The notes under the pieces: model-generated
Told to the model about the DNA's origin: nothing
What the model saw: the letters and a program-made list of their open reading frames with translations, nothing else
The model's database searches: none
Assembly: GCA_030429175.1 (NCBI GenBank)
Contig: JAUIDD010000005.1
Span: forward strand, 1 to 64,000
Length of the DNA stretch: 64,000 nt
Direction of reading: 5' to 3'
Source of the DNA: Gammaproteobacteria bacterium
Lineage (GTDB): Bacteria; Pseudomonadota; Gammaproteobacteria; Coxiellales; Coxiellaceae
Part shown: piece by piece, positions 55,173 to 64,000 of the stretch
Numbering within the stretch: position 1 is the stretch's first letter
Layout of the letters: every line of letters begins with the position of its first letter
Made by a program: the position numbers and the translations under genes

Positions 55173-55550
55173 ATGGACCAAGCCACAGAAACTGTCAATC
55201 GTGAAGACCCAACGCTAATCATCTTTACTGATGCCGCCGCTAAAAAAGTCTATACACTTATTTCTGAAGAAGAAAATCCCAACCTGAAACTACGTGTCTA
55301 CATCATGGGTGGTGGCTGCTCAGGCTTCCAATATGGCTTTAAATTCGATGAAACGGCTAACCCAGATGATATCACAGTCGACAAAACCGTAGATGACTCA
55401 AATGTACAATTACTCTGCGACCCATTAAGCTTCCAATACTTAGAAGGCGCTGAAATCGATTACCGGGAAGATATCAATGGCGCACAGTTCGTTATCCGTA
55501 ATCCCAACGCTAAAACTACTTGCGGCTGTGGATCGTCATTTTCCGTGTGA
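55173..55550 (+). CDS. erpA: A-type iron-sulfur carrier ErpA
   Basis: 125 residues with the three conserved cysteines of A-type carriers ([11 protein letters not shown] and [11 protein letters not shown]). The N-terminal region and length match ErpA rather than IscA. ErpA delivers Fe-S clusters, for example to isoprenoid enzymes. Its 3' end overlaps mscS by 15 bases, convergently. Confidence 0.93.
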   Translation: MDQATETVNREDPTLIIFTDAAAKKVYTLISEEENPNLKLRVYIMGGGCSGFQYGFKFDETANPDDITVDKTVDDSNVQLLCDPLSFQYLEGAEIDYREDINGAQFVIRNPNAKTTCGCGSSFSV

Positions 55551-56147
55551 TTTTTTAAAGTGCTCGACTGTAAGCACATTCGTCAGTAAGTTTGCATTAG
55601 GAATTAAAACGGTTTTATCTTCATCAGTTTTTAATATGGTATAACGTAGTTCGATTGATTTTACTGTGCCCTCAGCACCTGAAAGCAAAATTTTATCACC
55701 GGCGACAAATGGCTCGTAGAATAGCACCATAAAACCTGAAATCGCATTGGAGATCGGATCTTTTAAGGCAAGACCGATTGCAAAACCACTTAAGCCAAGA
55801 CCTGCAACTAATGCAGTGACATCGATACCCATGGTACCGAGCGCTGTGATGATACCAAATATATAAATTAGAATTTTTACGACACGTGCTAATAGATAGT
55901 AAATTGCCTGACGCTTTTTAACCCGCTTGGCAAAGGAACGAATTACCATCGCTGTAATCAAACCAAAGATAATAAAAAGAATTAAAACAACAAGACCTGT
56001 TAATACCTGAGGCCATATCGACACTGCCTGCTTAAATAAAGCAGTATAAAAACGATTCCATACGCCATGCACACCATTATGGAGCTGAGTAAGACCATCT
56101 GTTGATATATTGGCTGTGGCAGATGCTTTCATAGAATTCCCTCTCAA
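55536..56147 (-). CDS. mscS: Small MscS-type mechanosensitive channel
   Basis: 203 residues: three hydrophobic segments, the pore helix [20 protein letters not shown] followed by NAISGF, then the beta domain ([14 protein letters not shown]). It lacks most of the C-terminal alpha/beta cage domain of E. coli MscS (286 residues), ending soon after VLTVEH. A functional minimal channel is possible. Confidence 0.85.
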   Translation of the reverse strand: MRGNSMKASATANISTDGLTQLHNGVHGVWNRFYTALFKQAVSIWPQVLTGLVVLILFIIFGLITAMVIRSFAKRVKKRQAIYYLLARVVKILIYIFGIITALGTMGIDVTALVAGLGLSGFAIGLALKDPISNAISGFMVLFYEPFVAGDKILLSGAEGTVKSIELRYTILKTDEDKTVLIPNANLLTNVLTVEHFKKSHGK

Positions 56148-56159
56148 AAAAACATTATC

Positions 56160-56843
56160 TCATGTGTTTAAATAGACATCAAATCGACTCGACTGCCCCT
56201 TAAACACAACATCTGCAGGTCTATCTAATAATGGGTCTCCATGTCGTGGGCGCTTTACCACAACACGATAACGCGCCTTATCTAAGGCCTGTAGGCAAAG
56301 TGCCTGCGCATCAATATCATCACCAACAAGCTCGCGCAAAGCTTGCATTTCTTTTTTAGCAAGTGCTGTATTTTTAGTATCGGGATACATCGGATCCAAA
56401 TAAATCACATCTGGAAACTCGGTTAATTGCTGCAAATAACGTGCAGCATCGATATGTATGAGTGAGAGCGCTGTATCTGTCATCTCACCTGAAGCGTAAA
56501 GCCGTGCAAGCCCATCTTGCAATAGCGCTGCCATTTCGTTTGATCGTTCTAACATTAAAACGCGACAACCCAAACATGCCAACACAAATGCATCTTGCCC
56601 AAAGCCAGCGGTTAAATCGAGCACGGTTGGTTGCTCTAATTTTTTTAAGCCTACTGCTTTAGCAATCAGCTGTCCACGCCCACCACCAAACTGACGACGA
56701 TGCCAATTCTTACCCGTTAAAAAGTCGACACATAATGGCTTATGTCGAGCGCCCTCATTACACAGACAAAGCTTATGATCGATACGCAAAAGATAATACG
56801 AGTTATTCAAGCTCACGCTCAAGATGATCGAAAAATTCACCAC
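56160..56843 (-). CDS. rsmJ: 16S rRNA (guanine1516-N2)-methyltransferase RsmJ
   Basis: Up to 227 residues. Motifs: FGGGRGQLIAKAVGL, the SAM-binding VLDLTAGFGQDAFVLACLG, LLERSN and IYLDPMYPDTKNTALAKKEM. The N-terminal domain is shorter than in E. coli (about 250), and the start is uncertain because the open frame overlaps gshB by 41 bases; an internal start is possible. Confidence 0.9.
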   Translation of the reverse strand: MVNFSIILSVSLNNSYYLLRIDHKLCLCNEGARHKPLCVDFLTGKNWHRRQFGGGRGQLIAKAVGLKKLEQPTVLDLTAGFGQDAFVLACLGCRVLMLERSNEMAALLQDGLARLYASGEMTDTALSLIHIDAARYLQQLTEFPDVIYLDPMYPDTKNTALAKKEMQALRELVGDDIDAQALCLQALDKARYRVVVKRPRHGDPLLDRPADVVFKGQSSRFDVYLNT

Positions 56844-57747
56844 AAATATTCACATCAAAATAATTTTCAAGCTGACGCACACCCGTTGGACTTGTGACAT
56901 TAATCTCAGTTAAGTAATCACCAATCACATCAAGCCCAACAAAATTTAAACCTTTGGCAACCAATGTCGGACCAACTTGCTCACATAGCCAACGATCACG
57001 GTCAGTTAACTCACGTCCCTCTGTCGTTGCAGCACGCGCAATATTACCTCTAAAATCATCTTCAGCAGGAATACGCGCTAAAGCATAAGGTACGGGTTGG
57101 CCGTAAATCATTAAAATACGTTTATCACCTGTCTCTTGTATTGCAGGAATAAAGTGTTGCGCCATAACTAATTTATCACCCTGCTCGGTAATCGTTTCTA
57201 AAATCACATTAATATTAGGATCACCTGATTCTAAATAAAAAATCGAACCGCCCGCCATCGAGTCTAATGGTTTTACAATGATACGCTCTTCTTCATCAAG
57301 AAAATCATGAATTAAATCCATATCACTGGTAACCAATGTTTTGGGACAACATTGTGGAAACCAAGTCGTATAAAATTTTTCATTGGCATCACGCAAGCTT
57401 TGTGGACGATTAACTACAAGCAACCCTTGTGACTCCGCTTGTTCAAGCAAATAGGTCATATAGATATAATCCATATCAAACGGTGGGTCTTTGCGCATTA
57501 GTACCGCATCTAATTCAACTAGTGGTTGTAATATCTCTTCGCCCAAGCTAAACCAATCATCTTCATCATCCACCACGTCAATTGCATTCATGCGACCCCA
57601 AATCAAACCATCTTGCAACCAAACAGCATCCGGTTCGATATAAAAAATTTCATAATCACGACTTTGCGCCTCAAGCATTAAGGCAAATGAAGTATCTTTC
57701 TCGATATCGATATCTTCAATCGGATCCATGATAATACCAAGCTTCAT
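56803..57747 (-). CDS. gshB: Glutathione synthetase
   Basis: Adds glycine to gamma-glutamylcysteine. 314 residues from the ATG at 57747, which follows AAGGA, giving MKLGIIMDPIEDIDIEKDTS. ATP-grasp motifs include VKPLDSMAGGSIF and INVTSPTGVRQLE at the C-terminus. Directly follows gshA. Confidence 0.96.
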   Translation of the reverse strand: MKLGIIMDPIEDIDIEKDTSFALMLEAQSRDYEIFYIEPDAVWLQDGLIWGRMNAIDVVDDEDDWFSLGEEILQPLVELDAVLMRKDPPFDMDYIYMTYLLEQAESQGLLVVNRPQSLRDANEKFYTTWFPQCCPKTLVTSDMDLIHDFLDEEERIIVKPLDSMAGGSIFYLESGDPNINVILETITEQGDKLVMAQHFIPAIQETGDKRILMIYGQPVPYALARIPAEDDFRGNIARAATTEGRELTDRDRWLCEQVGPTLVAKGLNFVGLDVIGDYLTEINVTSPTGVRQLENYFDVNICGEFFDHLERELE

Positions 57748-57757
57748 AATTGTATCC

Positions 57758-59041
57758 TTATAATTGTTTAAACTTGTCAAGCTCTCTGGCTGCTGCTAAT
57801 AAAGCGAGACGCCCAACAACGCCATAAGCATAAAAGCGATTCACTTTTTTATCTTCATCCACACCCGGCGAATGACAAGCACGCGCGAATGCAAGCGGCT
57901 TAAAGTTCATACCAGGTGCATTTAAATTTTCATCCGAGCCACGACCAGCATATACGCGATAAAAACCACCGACAACGTGACGCCCTATCATGTAAATAAC
58001 AGGCTCAGCAACGGCGTTATCATCAACTGTTTCAAAACTATAAACGCCTTCTTGAATAATCGCACGCGTCACCTGTGCACCGCCTTTTAACATTGACATG
58101 CGTGTACGCTGCTTACGATTAAGCTTAAGCAAATCATCAGGGCTTTTAATCATCATAACCGCCATGCCATAAGTACCTTGATCGGCTTTCACAACCAAAA
58201 AAGGTTTGTGCTTAATATCATATTCATTATATTTTTTTTCAATACGCTTAAATAATGCCGTCGCACGCTGCACCAAACACGCCTGCCCCTCTTGTGCCAT
58301 AAAATCAACTTCAGGACACTGATCAAAATAGGGCTGCAGCAACCATGGGTCTAAATGGGTTAATTCGGCAAACTCATCTGCAACTTTGGCATAATAGCCA
58401 AAGTGCTCTGATTTCAAACGGTTCGCCCACCCCAATTCAACTGGCGGCATCACTTTTTGTGTAATACCTTGCATAATATCAGGCAAGCCATCAGATAAAT
58501 CATTATTTAACACGATGCAGCAAGGAAAAAATCCTGCGACACCCACACGATCACCCTCACGAATCAGCGGCTCTAGCCGTACGATTCGGCCAGAAGGCAA
58601 AGTAAACTCTTTGGGTTGCTGGATATCAGGATTCATCGAACCAATACGCACATCGAAGCCTGCACCCATGATATACTCTTGCAACCGTGCCAAGCTTTCG
58701 AAGTAAAATTGATTACGTGTATGGTTTTCCGGGATTAAAAGCAAGCGAGTGACATCAGGGCAGATCTCAGCTATAGTTGCTTGTACAGCATGTATGCAAA
58801 GCGGCGAAAAATCCGGGTTTAAGTTGTTAAATCCCGCTGGAAAAAGATTGGTATCGACCGGCGCCAATTTAAATCCCGCATTACGTAAATCAGTTGAACT
58901 ATATATAGGTGGTGGTGTTTTCTGCCATTGTGTACGAAACCAACCTTCAATAGCAACTTGATGATCAAGCAACTGCTTTTCTAAGTTATGCAAAGGGCCG
59001 GTGAGTGCCGTTTCGAGATGTGGAACTTGAATGATAGACAT
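57758..59041 (-). CDS. gshA: Glutamate-cysteine ligase, proteobacterial GshA type
   Basis: 427 residues of the ATP-grasp-like glutamate-cysteine ligase family found outside enterobacteria (APVDTNLFPAGFNNLNPDF, FLVVKADQGTYGMAVMMIK, GSDENLNAPGMNF). First step of glutathione synthesis. The stop is 10 bases from the gshB start, forming a gshA-gshB operon. Divergent from djlA. Confidence 0.94.
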   Translation of the reverse strand: MSIIQVPHLETALTGPLHNLEKQLLDHQVAIEGWFRTQWQKTPPPIYSSTDLRNAGFKLAPVDTNLFPAGFNNLNPDFSPLCIHAVQATIAEICPDVTRLLLIPENHTRNQFYFESLARLQEYIMGAGFDVRIGSMNPDIQQPKEFTLPSGRIVRLEPLIREGDRVGVAGFFPCCIVLNNDLSDGLPDIMQGITQKVMPPVELGWANRLKSEHFGYYAKVADEFAELTHLDPWLLQPYFDQCPEVDFMAQEGQACLVQRATALFKRIEKKYNEYDIKHKPFLVVKADQGTYGMAVMMIKSPDDLLKLNRKQRTRMSMLKGGAQVTRAIIQEGVYSFETVDDNAVAEPVIYMIGRHVVGGFYRVYAGRGSDENLNAPGMNFKPLAFARACHSPGVDEDKKVNRFYAYGVVGRLALLAAARELDKFKQL

Positions 59042-59104
59042 GTGTGGCGCCTTATTTCATAATCTGGCGTCTAGTATATCGAAAACATGACATAAATTAA
59101 ACAT

Positions 59105-59920
59105 ATGAACATAAACGGAAAAATCATCGGCCTGTTGATCGGGCTATTTTTTGGGCCTATCGGTCTTTTAGTGGGGTTTGTTTTAGGCTTACTTTACGAT
59201 CGTGGGTTTTTTGATGTCTTCTTATCGCGCCACGGCTTTCATCGCCGCACCCAAGGCCATAACCCAACCCAACAAATCTTTTTTGATACTACCTTTGCCA
59301 TCATGGGCTTTATTGCTAAAGCCGATGGTCACATTAGCCAACGTGAAATAGATGCCGCGACCAAAGTGCTCGAGCAACTAAACCTTAAAGGTGCTGCACG
59401 CGAACGTGCGATCAAACATTTTTATTACGGTAAAAGCGCTGAGTTTGATCTTGAAACAACGATTGCGCAATTACGTCAAGCATGTCTACGTCATCCGACA
59501 TTGTTACGCACCTTTATCGAAATACAAGTGTATATGGCCAATGCCAGTGGACAGATTAATCATGCAAAACGCGCTGCACTACAAAAAGTCTGTGAACGTT
59601 TAGGCATTCGTGGATTTAATTTTCAACAGCATCAACAATATTCATACTCACAACAAAATCAGCAGCATCAATATTCGAATGGCTATCAGCAAAAATATAC
59701 TTCTCACAACTCACTTAACCAAGCATATCAAACACTCAATGTATCACCACAAGCATCAAAAGAAGAAGTTAAAAAAGCTTATCGCAAACAAATGAGTCGC
59801 AATCATCCTGATAAACTCATGGCCAAAGGCCTACCACCCGAAATGATTAAAGTCGCTAACGAAAAAACTGCACAAATTAAAAAAGCCTATGATATAATCG
59901 CCTCCTCAAAAGGGTGGTAG
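59105..59920 (+). CDS. djlA: Co-chaperone DjlA
   Basis: 271 residues: N-terminal membrane helix (IIGLLIGLFFGPIGLLVGFV), a TerB-like domain (about 60-170, DTTFAIMGFIAKADGHISQ), a glutamine/tyrosine-rich linker, and a C-terminal J domain with YRKQMSRNHPDKLMAKG (HPD motif). DjlA stimulates DnaK at the inner membrane and is needed for intracellular growth in Legionella. The downstream 934-residue gene begins 23 bases after its stop. Confidence 0.94.
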   Translation: MNINGKIIGLLIGLFFGPIGLLVGFVLGLLYDRGFFDVFLSRHGFHRRTQGHNPTQQIFFDTTFAIMGFIAKADGHISQREIDAATKVLEQLNLKGAARERAIKHFYYGKSAEFDLETTIAQLRQACLRHPTLLRTFIEIQVYMANASGQINHAKRAALQKVCERLGIRGFNFQQHQQYSYSQQNQQHQYSNGYQQKYTSHNSLNQAYQTLNVSPQASKEEVKKAYRKQMSRNHPDKLMAKGLPPEMIKVANEKTAQIKKAYDIIASSKGW

Positions 59921-59943
59921 ACATTATTTATATAGGAGTGATC

Positions 59944-62748
59944 ATGCGTAAAGTAGTAGATTTATTTAGTATTGTAAAAAGCACGATATCAGCAGTAGAC
60001 AACACTGCAACACCTAAAGAAGAACAAAAAAAAATTGACATACCATTTGAAGAAATACTTAGAATAATTTCTAGCTCGATTGTATTCCCTAAAAATCCAG
60101 TCTCAGGCGAACTCCTTGAAAGCTTTTCGAATGAAATTTGCAGCAGAGACGACTCTATCGATGATTGCCAGAAACGTTTAGATCAAGCTATTTTCAATCA
60201 AGACAGAAGCAGTGCCAATCTAAAAAAGATTTATGAGTGTTGGACAGACATACTCTTACGCTATTTTACAGCAAAAAAACAGAAACAACCCTTTTCAATT
60301 GTTCACATAAGCAAAATGGTGTCCCAGCATATGCTGATACATGAATTATTATACAACGAATACATATCCTATATACTTGTACACCAACATCTACTTATAG
60401 ACACGCTACGCTGCATGCTACATTGCACAGTGCAGCATACAAAATATTTTTCTATTGCGATACAGATAAAACAATTAAATAAATTAGACCCACAACAACA
60501 AGCCAAAGCCATAGCTGATCTCACCTTATGGAACAGTCATATATTACGCACCTATTATGCTGCTGAAGAACATTATATACTCTTACCCTACGAAATTAGA
60601 AATTCCTTCTTCAATAAACTTTTTCAATCAATTCGGTCATTCACGACTGCATGGCAATCACACAAACTTCATAAGTCGATTACTCATCAAATAGAGTTTC
60701 AATATGAAATGCCACTCACATCGATACGCATATATCTTCAGCATTACCAAAGTCCTGAGCTCAGTGACAAACCTCTTGCTAGAAGATCAATATGCACCCA
60801 AATTATTTCTATATTAGAAATTTATGAATGCAACTTCACTTTATGCATAAAAGCACCGCAGCCGATCAGAGATTTTTATGGCATCTTGTGGATGCGGCTA
60901 TCGCCACCTACACTGAATAAAAAGATCATATCTGTAAGCCAGCAAGCACTTAAAGTCATAAAACAAATTAATACCACCCAAGACATCTCTCGAGATGTTC
61001 AAATTATAACAGGCATTATCGAAGCGCTATCACCTAAAAAAATCGTTAAGAAAGCACCTAAAAAACAAAAAAATCAAACCACATCCAAACAAGCAAACAT
61101 AATTAAGCCACCAAGCAAACCCATTAAAACAAAACCAATAAAACCAATAAAAGCTGACAAATCGCCACTCTTGGCCACAACAACTACCATTGCCAACATA
61201 CCAAAACCACCTGAAATCAATATTCAAGACTACATTAACGAGATCGAAGTGGCTTTAAGCTATTTTAAGAGTCTTTCTTTGAGCCAAGATAAGCAAAAAG
61301 AATTAATTAACTTTACTATTACTCATAGTGAAGCGCGCAAATTGCTTGGCATATTTTTAACGAAAGAGCATCTCAACTATAATGCTGAAGACACCTCTCG
61401 AGAGAAAATGACGCAGCTATTTACTTTTGCGCTACTTGATTTCTTTAATCAATTTTTTAAGTCATGCATAACCTTTACAGGAACATATCCTGCGATATAT
61501 GAAGTCAGCTTCGAAACACTTAACACCAGGTGTCGCAAGCTACCACGTCAAGATGACATGATTACTTACTTAAAAGCTGAACTTGAAAAAGCTGGCGTTC
61601 ATAACGAAAAATTAAAAAAATATAAAGCGCCACACATCAAATCCAAAAAGAAATCAACATCAACTGAAACACACATTACAACAACCTATTATGATTTATT
61701 TAGTCATCAGCACTGTATGACACATGCGCCAAAATTTTTAGCGACTCACACAGCATTATTTCATCTATTCGAAACTTTACTCAAAGCAAATAAAAACATC
61801 CACATCTTCATTAAAGGTGGTCTCGCATCTCAATCATTATTTTTATTACATGCATCCAAGCAGGAGCATATTGAAAAAAATCCTTGTGATATAGACCTTG
61901 AAGTACATGGTGCATCACGTGAAGAATTTTTAGCTATTGCGTTCAAATATAATTTACATATGTATGGTCTTGGCGCATCACCTTTTATCGAAAACCTATG
62001 CCAAATACCTACTTTTAAAATACCAGAAATTGAACACACATTTGATATCGATATCACCTGCAGGTCACATAAAAACATTACCTTTGAAGAAACACTAAGT
62101 GACTTTGTTCATAATGATATACTGTGCCTGCTATCTTCATTACCTGAGATTAAGTTTGTCTATCTCACTCAAGCAGCACAATCTTATTATCGACTTACTC
62201 AAAAAACTTTATTACCTTCGGCACCAACCTTTACTAAAACCTTCGAGCAAGATAAGGCTCGCATCTTACGCGCCATGCATGCAATAACTGCACATGATTT
62301 TCAACTCACCATCGACCTTAAAGACATTAAAGTACTCACACATCAATTATTTGAGTTTCAATCTGCGCACTCAAATGACTTACAGTTATTCCTACGCAAA
62401 ATTAAACAATATACTTTTCATAATCAATCATCAGCCATACAGCTATGGCATCTCGTCAGAGAATTTGGTTTTTTTAGTAAGCTGACCGGCATACCTGAAA
62501 AAAATATTGCTACAATTAACCCAAGCTGGTACGAGCTCAAAGTGAACACATATATTATCCAACCTATACTTGAGGCACCACGCTCAATGACTGGAGATGC
62601 ACTTCTTCTAGCATGTAAAAATATTTGGAGAACCTTTATGGAAGAGTCCTATAACTACCAAAAACTATTCTATCCGCAACAACAGTATTATATGTATCCA
62701 CTGACCCAGTTTCTTAATCACAAACATCACACAGTTGAGCATAACTAA
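59944..62748 (+). CDS. Large protein with C-terminal poly(A)-polymerase/CCA-transferase-like domain
   Basis: 934 residues from the ATG at 59944, which follows AGGAG. The N-terminal about 370 residues are helical and unrecognised, followed by a lysine/proline linker (about 370-430, KPIKTKPIKPIKADK). The C-terminal third looks like a class II nucleotidyltransferase head: FIKGGLASQSLFLL (Gly625-Gly626), then PCDIDLEVHG (Asp649, Asp651), a third acidic FDIDITCR (701, 703), and the neck-like FEQDKARILRAMHAI at 767-781, as in tRNA CCA-adding enzymes and poly(A) polymerases. Whether it adds nucleotides to RNA is untested; the N-terminus may target it. A/C-rich coding strand. Confidence 0.8.
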   Translation: MRKVVDLFSIVKSTISAVDNTATPKEEQKKIDIPFEEILRIISSSIVFPKNPVSGELLESFSNEICSRDDSIDDCQKRLDQAIFNQDRSSANLKKIYECWTDILLRYFTAKKQKQPFSIVHISKMVSQHMLIHELLYNEYISYILVHQHLLIDTLRCMLHCTVQHTKYFSIAIQIKQLNKLDPQQQAKAIADLTLWNSHILRTYYAAEEHYILLPYEIRNSFFNKLFQSIRSFTTAWQSHKLHKSITHQIEFQYEMPLTSIRIYLQHYQSPELSDKPLARRSICTQIISILEIYECNFTLCIKAPQPIRDFYGILWMRLSPPTLNKKIISVSQQALKVIKQINTTQDISRDVQIITGIIEALSPKKIVKKAPKKQKNQTTSKQANIIKPPSKPIKTKPIKPIKADKSPLLATTTTIANIPKPPEINIQDYINEIEVALSYFKSLSLSQDKQKELINFTITHSEARKLLGIFLTKEHLNYNAEDTSREKMTQLFTFALLDFFNQFFKSCITFTGTYPAIYEVSFETLNTRCRKLPRQDDMITYLKAELEKAGVHNEKLKKYKAPHIKSKKKSTSTETHITTTYYDLFSHQHCMTHAPKFLATHTALFHLFETLLKANKNIHIFIKGGLASQSLFLLHASKQEHIEKNPCDIDLEVHGASREEFLAIAFKYNLHMYGLGASPFIENLCQIPTFKIPEIEHTFDIDITCRSHKNITFEETLSDFVHNDILCLLSSLPEIKFVYLTQAAQSYYRLTQKTLLPSAPTFTKTFEQDKARILRAMHAITAHDFQLTIDLKDIKVLTHQLFEFQSAHSNDLQLFLRKIKQYTFHNQSSAIQLWHLVREFGFFSKLTGIPEKNIATINPSWYELKVNTYIIQPILEAPRSMTGDALLLACKNIWRTFMEESYNYQKLFYPQQQYYMYPLTQFLNHKHHTVEHN

Positions 62749-62822
62749 CAATTGAATAAATATGGCAGACTCTACCCGTTTTTTCATTGACACGAACAAA
62801 ATACACTTCTAATATCATACAG

Positions 62823-63539
62823 ATGAACATCTTAATACTCAGCGCTTTTCCACAAGAACAAAACTACTATAGTAAACATTTTGAATTTGAAACAGAAATT
62901 AAAATTGGCTTTATCAAAGTAACCCGCTGTCAGTTGGGCAAAAGAACATTGCATTTTGCAACGACTGGCATGGGAACAATTAACGCGGCAGTTGTCGTTA
63001 CCACACTAGCAGCACAACTTAAACCCAGTGTAATATTTTTTTCAGGAACAGCCGGTGGTATTGATCCACACCTAAAAATCGGGGATGTCGTAATGGCCAC
63101 GCAAACATTCGATGCCGACATGTTTACTTTACACGATAAAGTCATTGGTACGCCATTTGAACCAGCACTGATAAATCCAAACAACCTGCTCACAACGCCG
63201 CGTTTTTTCAAAAGTAATATGCAGCTAGAGATTAATAATAATCATAATAATAGTTTTTCTATTTTTAGAGGCACTATTGCAACAAGCAACCACTTCCCTA
63301 CGCCGCAATTTTTATTTGAGCAACTTAAACAGCATAATGCACTAGCGATTGATATGGAAAGCGCTGCGATCTATCAATATGCATGGCTCTCAAACATACC
63401 CTGCTTAGCCATAAGAGGCATAAGCAATATTATTGATAACAACGGTAATGACGAGAATATTGCACAGTCCGATATCTCTGCTGCCGATCATGCTGCAGCA
63501 CTTTTAATATCTATTCTCGATATGTGTTGCATCAAGTAA
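62823..63539 (+). CDS. MTA/SAH nucleosidase-like (PNP/UDP family)
   Basis: 238 residues from the ATG at 62823 (MNILILSAFPQEQ). Family motifs: TGMGTINAAVV, the FFSGTAGGIDPHLKIGDVV region, ALAIDMESAAIYQYAW and LAIRGISNIID. Pfs-type enzymes cleave methylthioadenosine and S-adenosylhomocysteine; another nucleoside substrate of the same superfamily is possible. The 3' end overlaps the convergent deacylase by 36 bases. Confidence 0.82.
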   Translation: MNILILSAFPQEQNYYSKHFEFETEIKIGFIKVTRCQLGKRTLHFATTGMGTINAAVVVTTLAAQLKPSVIFFSGTAGGIDPHLKIGDVVMATQTFDADMFTLHDKVIGTPFEPALINPNNLLTTPRFFKSNMQLEINNNHNNSFSIFRGTIATSNHFPTPQFLFEQLKQHNALAIDMESAAIYQYAWLSNIPCLAIRGISNIIDNNGNDENIAQSDISAADHAAALLISILDMCCIK

Positions 63540-63977
63540 AGGTAGTGTACCTTCAGCAAAAACAGCAATTTCAGAACCATAACAAAATTTAAGTAATTCC
63601 ATTGGTGATACCGCAAGACGATGAGGTTGATTACCCACATAACAAAATACTTCTTCTCTGGGTTTCAAAAATAACTCGCAATCTAATAATATTTTATTTG
63701 GCCTAACACCAATTGGTGCCACATCACCAGCTTGGGAAGGTTGATCAAAAAAATCTTGAGCCATCTCTTGAGAAAGCTTAGTGATACTACCGGGCTCTTT
63801 ACCAAAATATTTTTTCAATAACTTCATATCTACTGTGCGATGCTTTTTATGTACCAGCATAGCGTGCTTCATTGATGACTCAGTTTCGTATCTCAAGAGA
63901 TAGCTTGATAACTGCAACTCCTGCGGACAATCACTGATATGCTGCAGCCTATCTGTGAGCTTATATGTTTCAACCAT
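63504..63977 (-). CDS. YbaK/ProX-type aminoacyl-tRNA deacylase
   Basis: 157 residues of the YbaK fold: MKHAMLVHKKHRTVDMKLLK, GDVAPIGV, ILLDCELFLKP and CYVGNQPHRLAVSPMELLKF. This domain hydrolyses mischarged aminoacyl-tRNAs such as Cys- or Ala-tRNAPro. The reading frame stays open to an upstream ATG near 63992 and possibly beyond the window edge, so the start is uncertain. Confidence 0.8.
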   Translation of the reverse strand: MVETYKLTDRLQHISDCPQELQLSSYLLRYETESSMKHAMLVHKKHRTVDMKLLKKYFGKEPGSITKLSQEMAQDFFDQPSQAGDVAPIGVRPNKILLDCELFLKPREEVFCYVGNQPHRLAVSPMELLKFCYGSEIAVFAEGTLPLLDATHIENRY

Positions 63978-64000
63978 TTTACGTAAAACATGGCACTTAC

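Noticed and set aside
61030-61227. 65-codon aromatic-rich frame opposite the linker of the 934-residue gene
   Set aside because: Antisense shadow of the lysine/proline linker; phenylalanine/tryptophan content follows from the A-rich opposite strand.
1-64000. tRNA genes and CRISPR arrays
   Set aside because: No cloverleaf with a GGTTCGAAT-type arm and no regularly spaced direct repeats were found by eye.

Overview
The window is 64 kb of an AT-rich gammaproteobacterial chromosome. It looks Legionellales-like (Legionella/Coxiella/Berkiella type), judged from an LbtU-type siderophore porin, the conserved ygfA - 6S RNA - zapA - pepP - ubiH - ubiI block, an OmpR/EnvZ-like regulator pair, and many large coiled-coil or helical proteins of unknown function next to housekeeping genes. 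Such proteins, including a Ras/Rab-like GTPase fold and a HAD-type enzyme, are typical effector candidates of host-associated members of that order. The genus cannot be fixed from sequence alone.

Layout. 0-0.5 kb: end of an insertion sequence (IS) abutting the N-terminal half of a tetR gene. 0.6-7.2 kb: waaA, an MFS transporter, parE, tspO, phrB. 7.4-11.4 kb: a 1005-residue unknown protein and an outer-membrane beta-barrel. 11.4-18.2 kb: DUF6580 protein, ygfA, 6S RNA, zapA, a ZapB-like gene, pepP, ubiH, ubiI, response regulator. 18.2-24.3 kb: accessory block (coiled-coil protein, HAD protein, two unknown proteins, a decayed cydP copy, a MITE-like element). 24.4-28.9 kb: cydABX-cydP and a sensor kinase, separated by a perfect 222-bp palindrome. 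29-33.4 kb: glycine cleavage operon gcvT-gcvH-gcvPA-gcvPB. 33.4-35.7 kb: repeat elements and two unknown genes. 35.8-48 kb: sodB-dapB, peroxiredoxin, rnt-pyrC, lbtU, DUF1841, DUF378, Ras-like protein, nth, ferredoxin, metG, mrp, dcd, GNAT. 48.1-49.6 kb: complete IS. 49.6-64 kb: C-terminal half of tetR, an SDR gene, tolC with a SPOR tail, hemL, a cysteine-rich secreted protein, rubredoxin, hemJ, erpA, mscS, rsmJ, gshB-gshA, djlA, a poly(A)-polymerase-like protein, MTA/SAH nucleosidase and a YbaK-type deacylase.

Main result. One tetR gene is cut in two by the IS, and the halves sit 49 kb apart on opposite strands, each against a different, oppositely oriented IS copy. The N-terminal half ends in the 8-mer CTAAGTAG against one IS tip. 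The C-terminal half begins with the same 8-mer against the other tip of the other copy. Removing the IS and one 8-mer joins the halves in frame into a 186-residue TetR protein directly upstream of the SDR gene. This is the footprint of IS insertion followed by inversion of the 48-kb segment between two IS copies (or of an assembly flip at the repeat). The strand composition (G/T-rich versus A/C-rich top strand) also appears to change at the internal IS.

Other points of interest: the 222-bp perfect palindrome carrying mirrored ribosome-binding sites and short upstream ORFs for the divergent cydA and kinase genes; a 934-residue protein with a C-terminal tRNA-nucleotidyltransferase/poly(A)-polymerase-like domain; a Ras-like protein lacking the P-loop lysine; a TolC-SPOR fusion; a truncated cydP duplicate; and several small inverted-repeat element families. 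Pathways visible include ubiquinone synthesis, one-carbon metabolism (gcv, ygfA), glutathione synthesis, heme synthesis, Fe-S assembly, bd oxidase and oxidative-stress defence.
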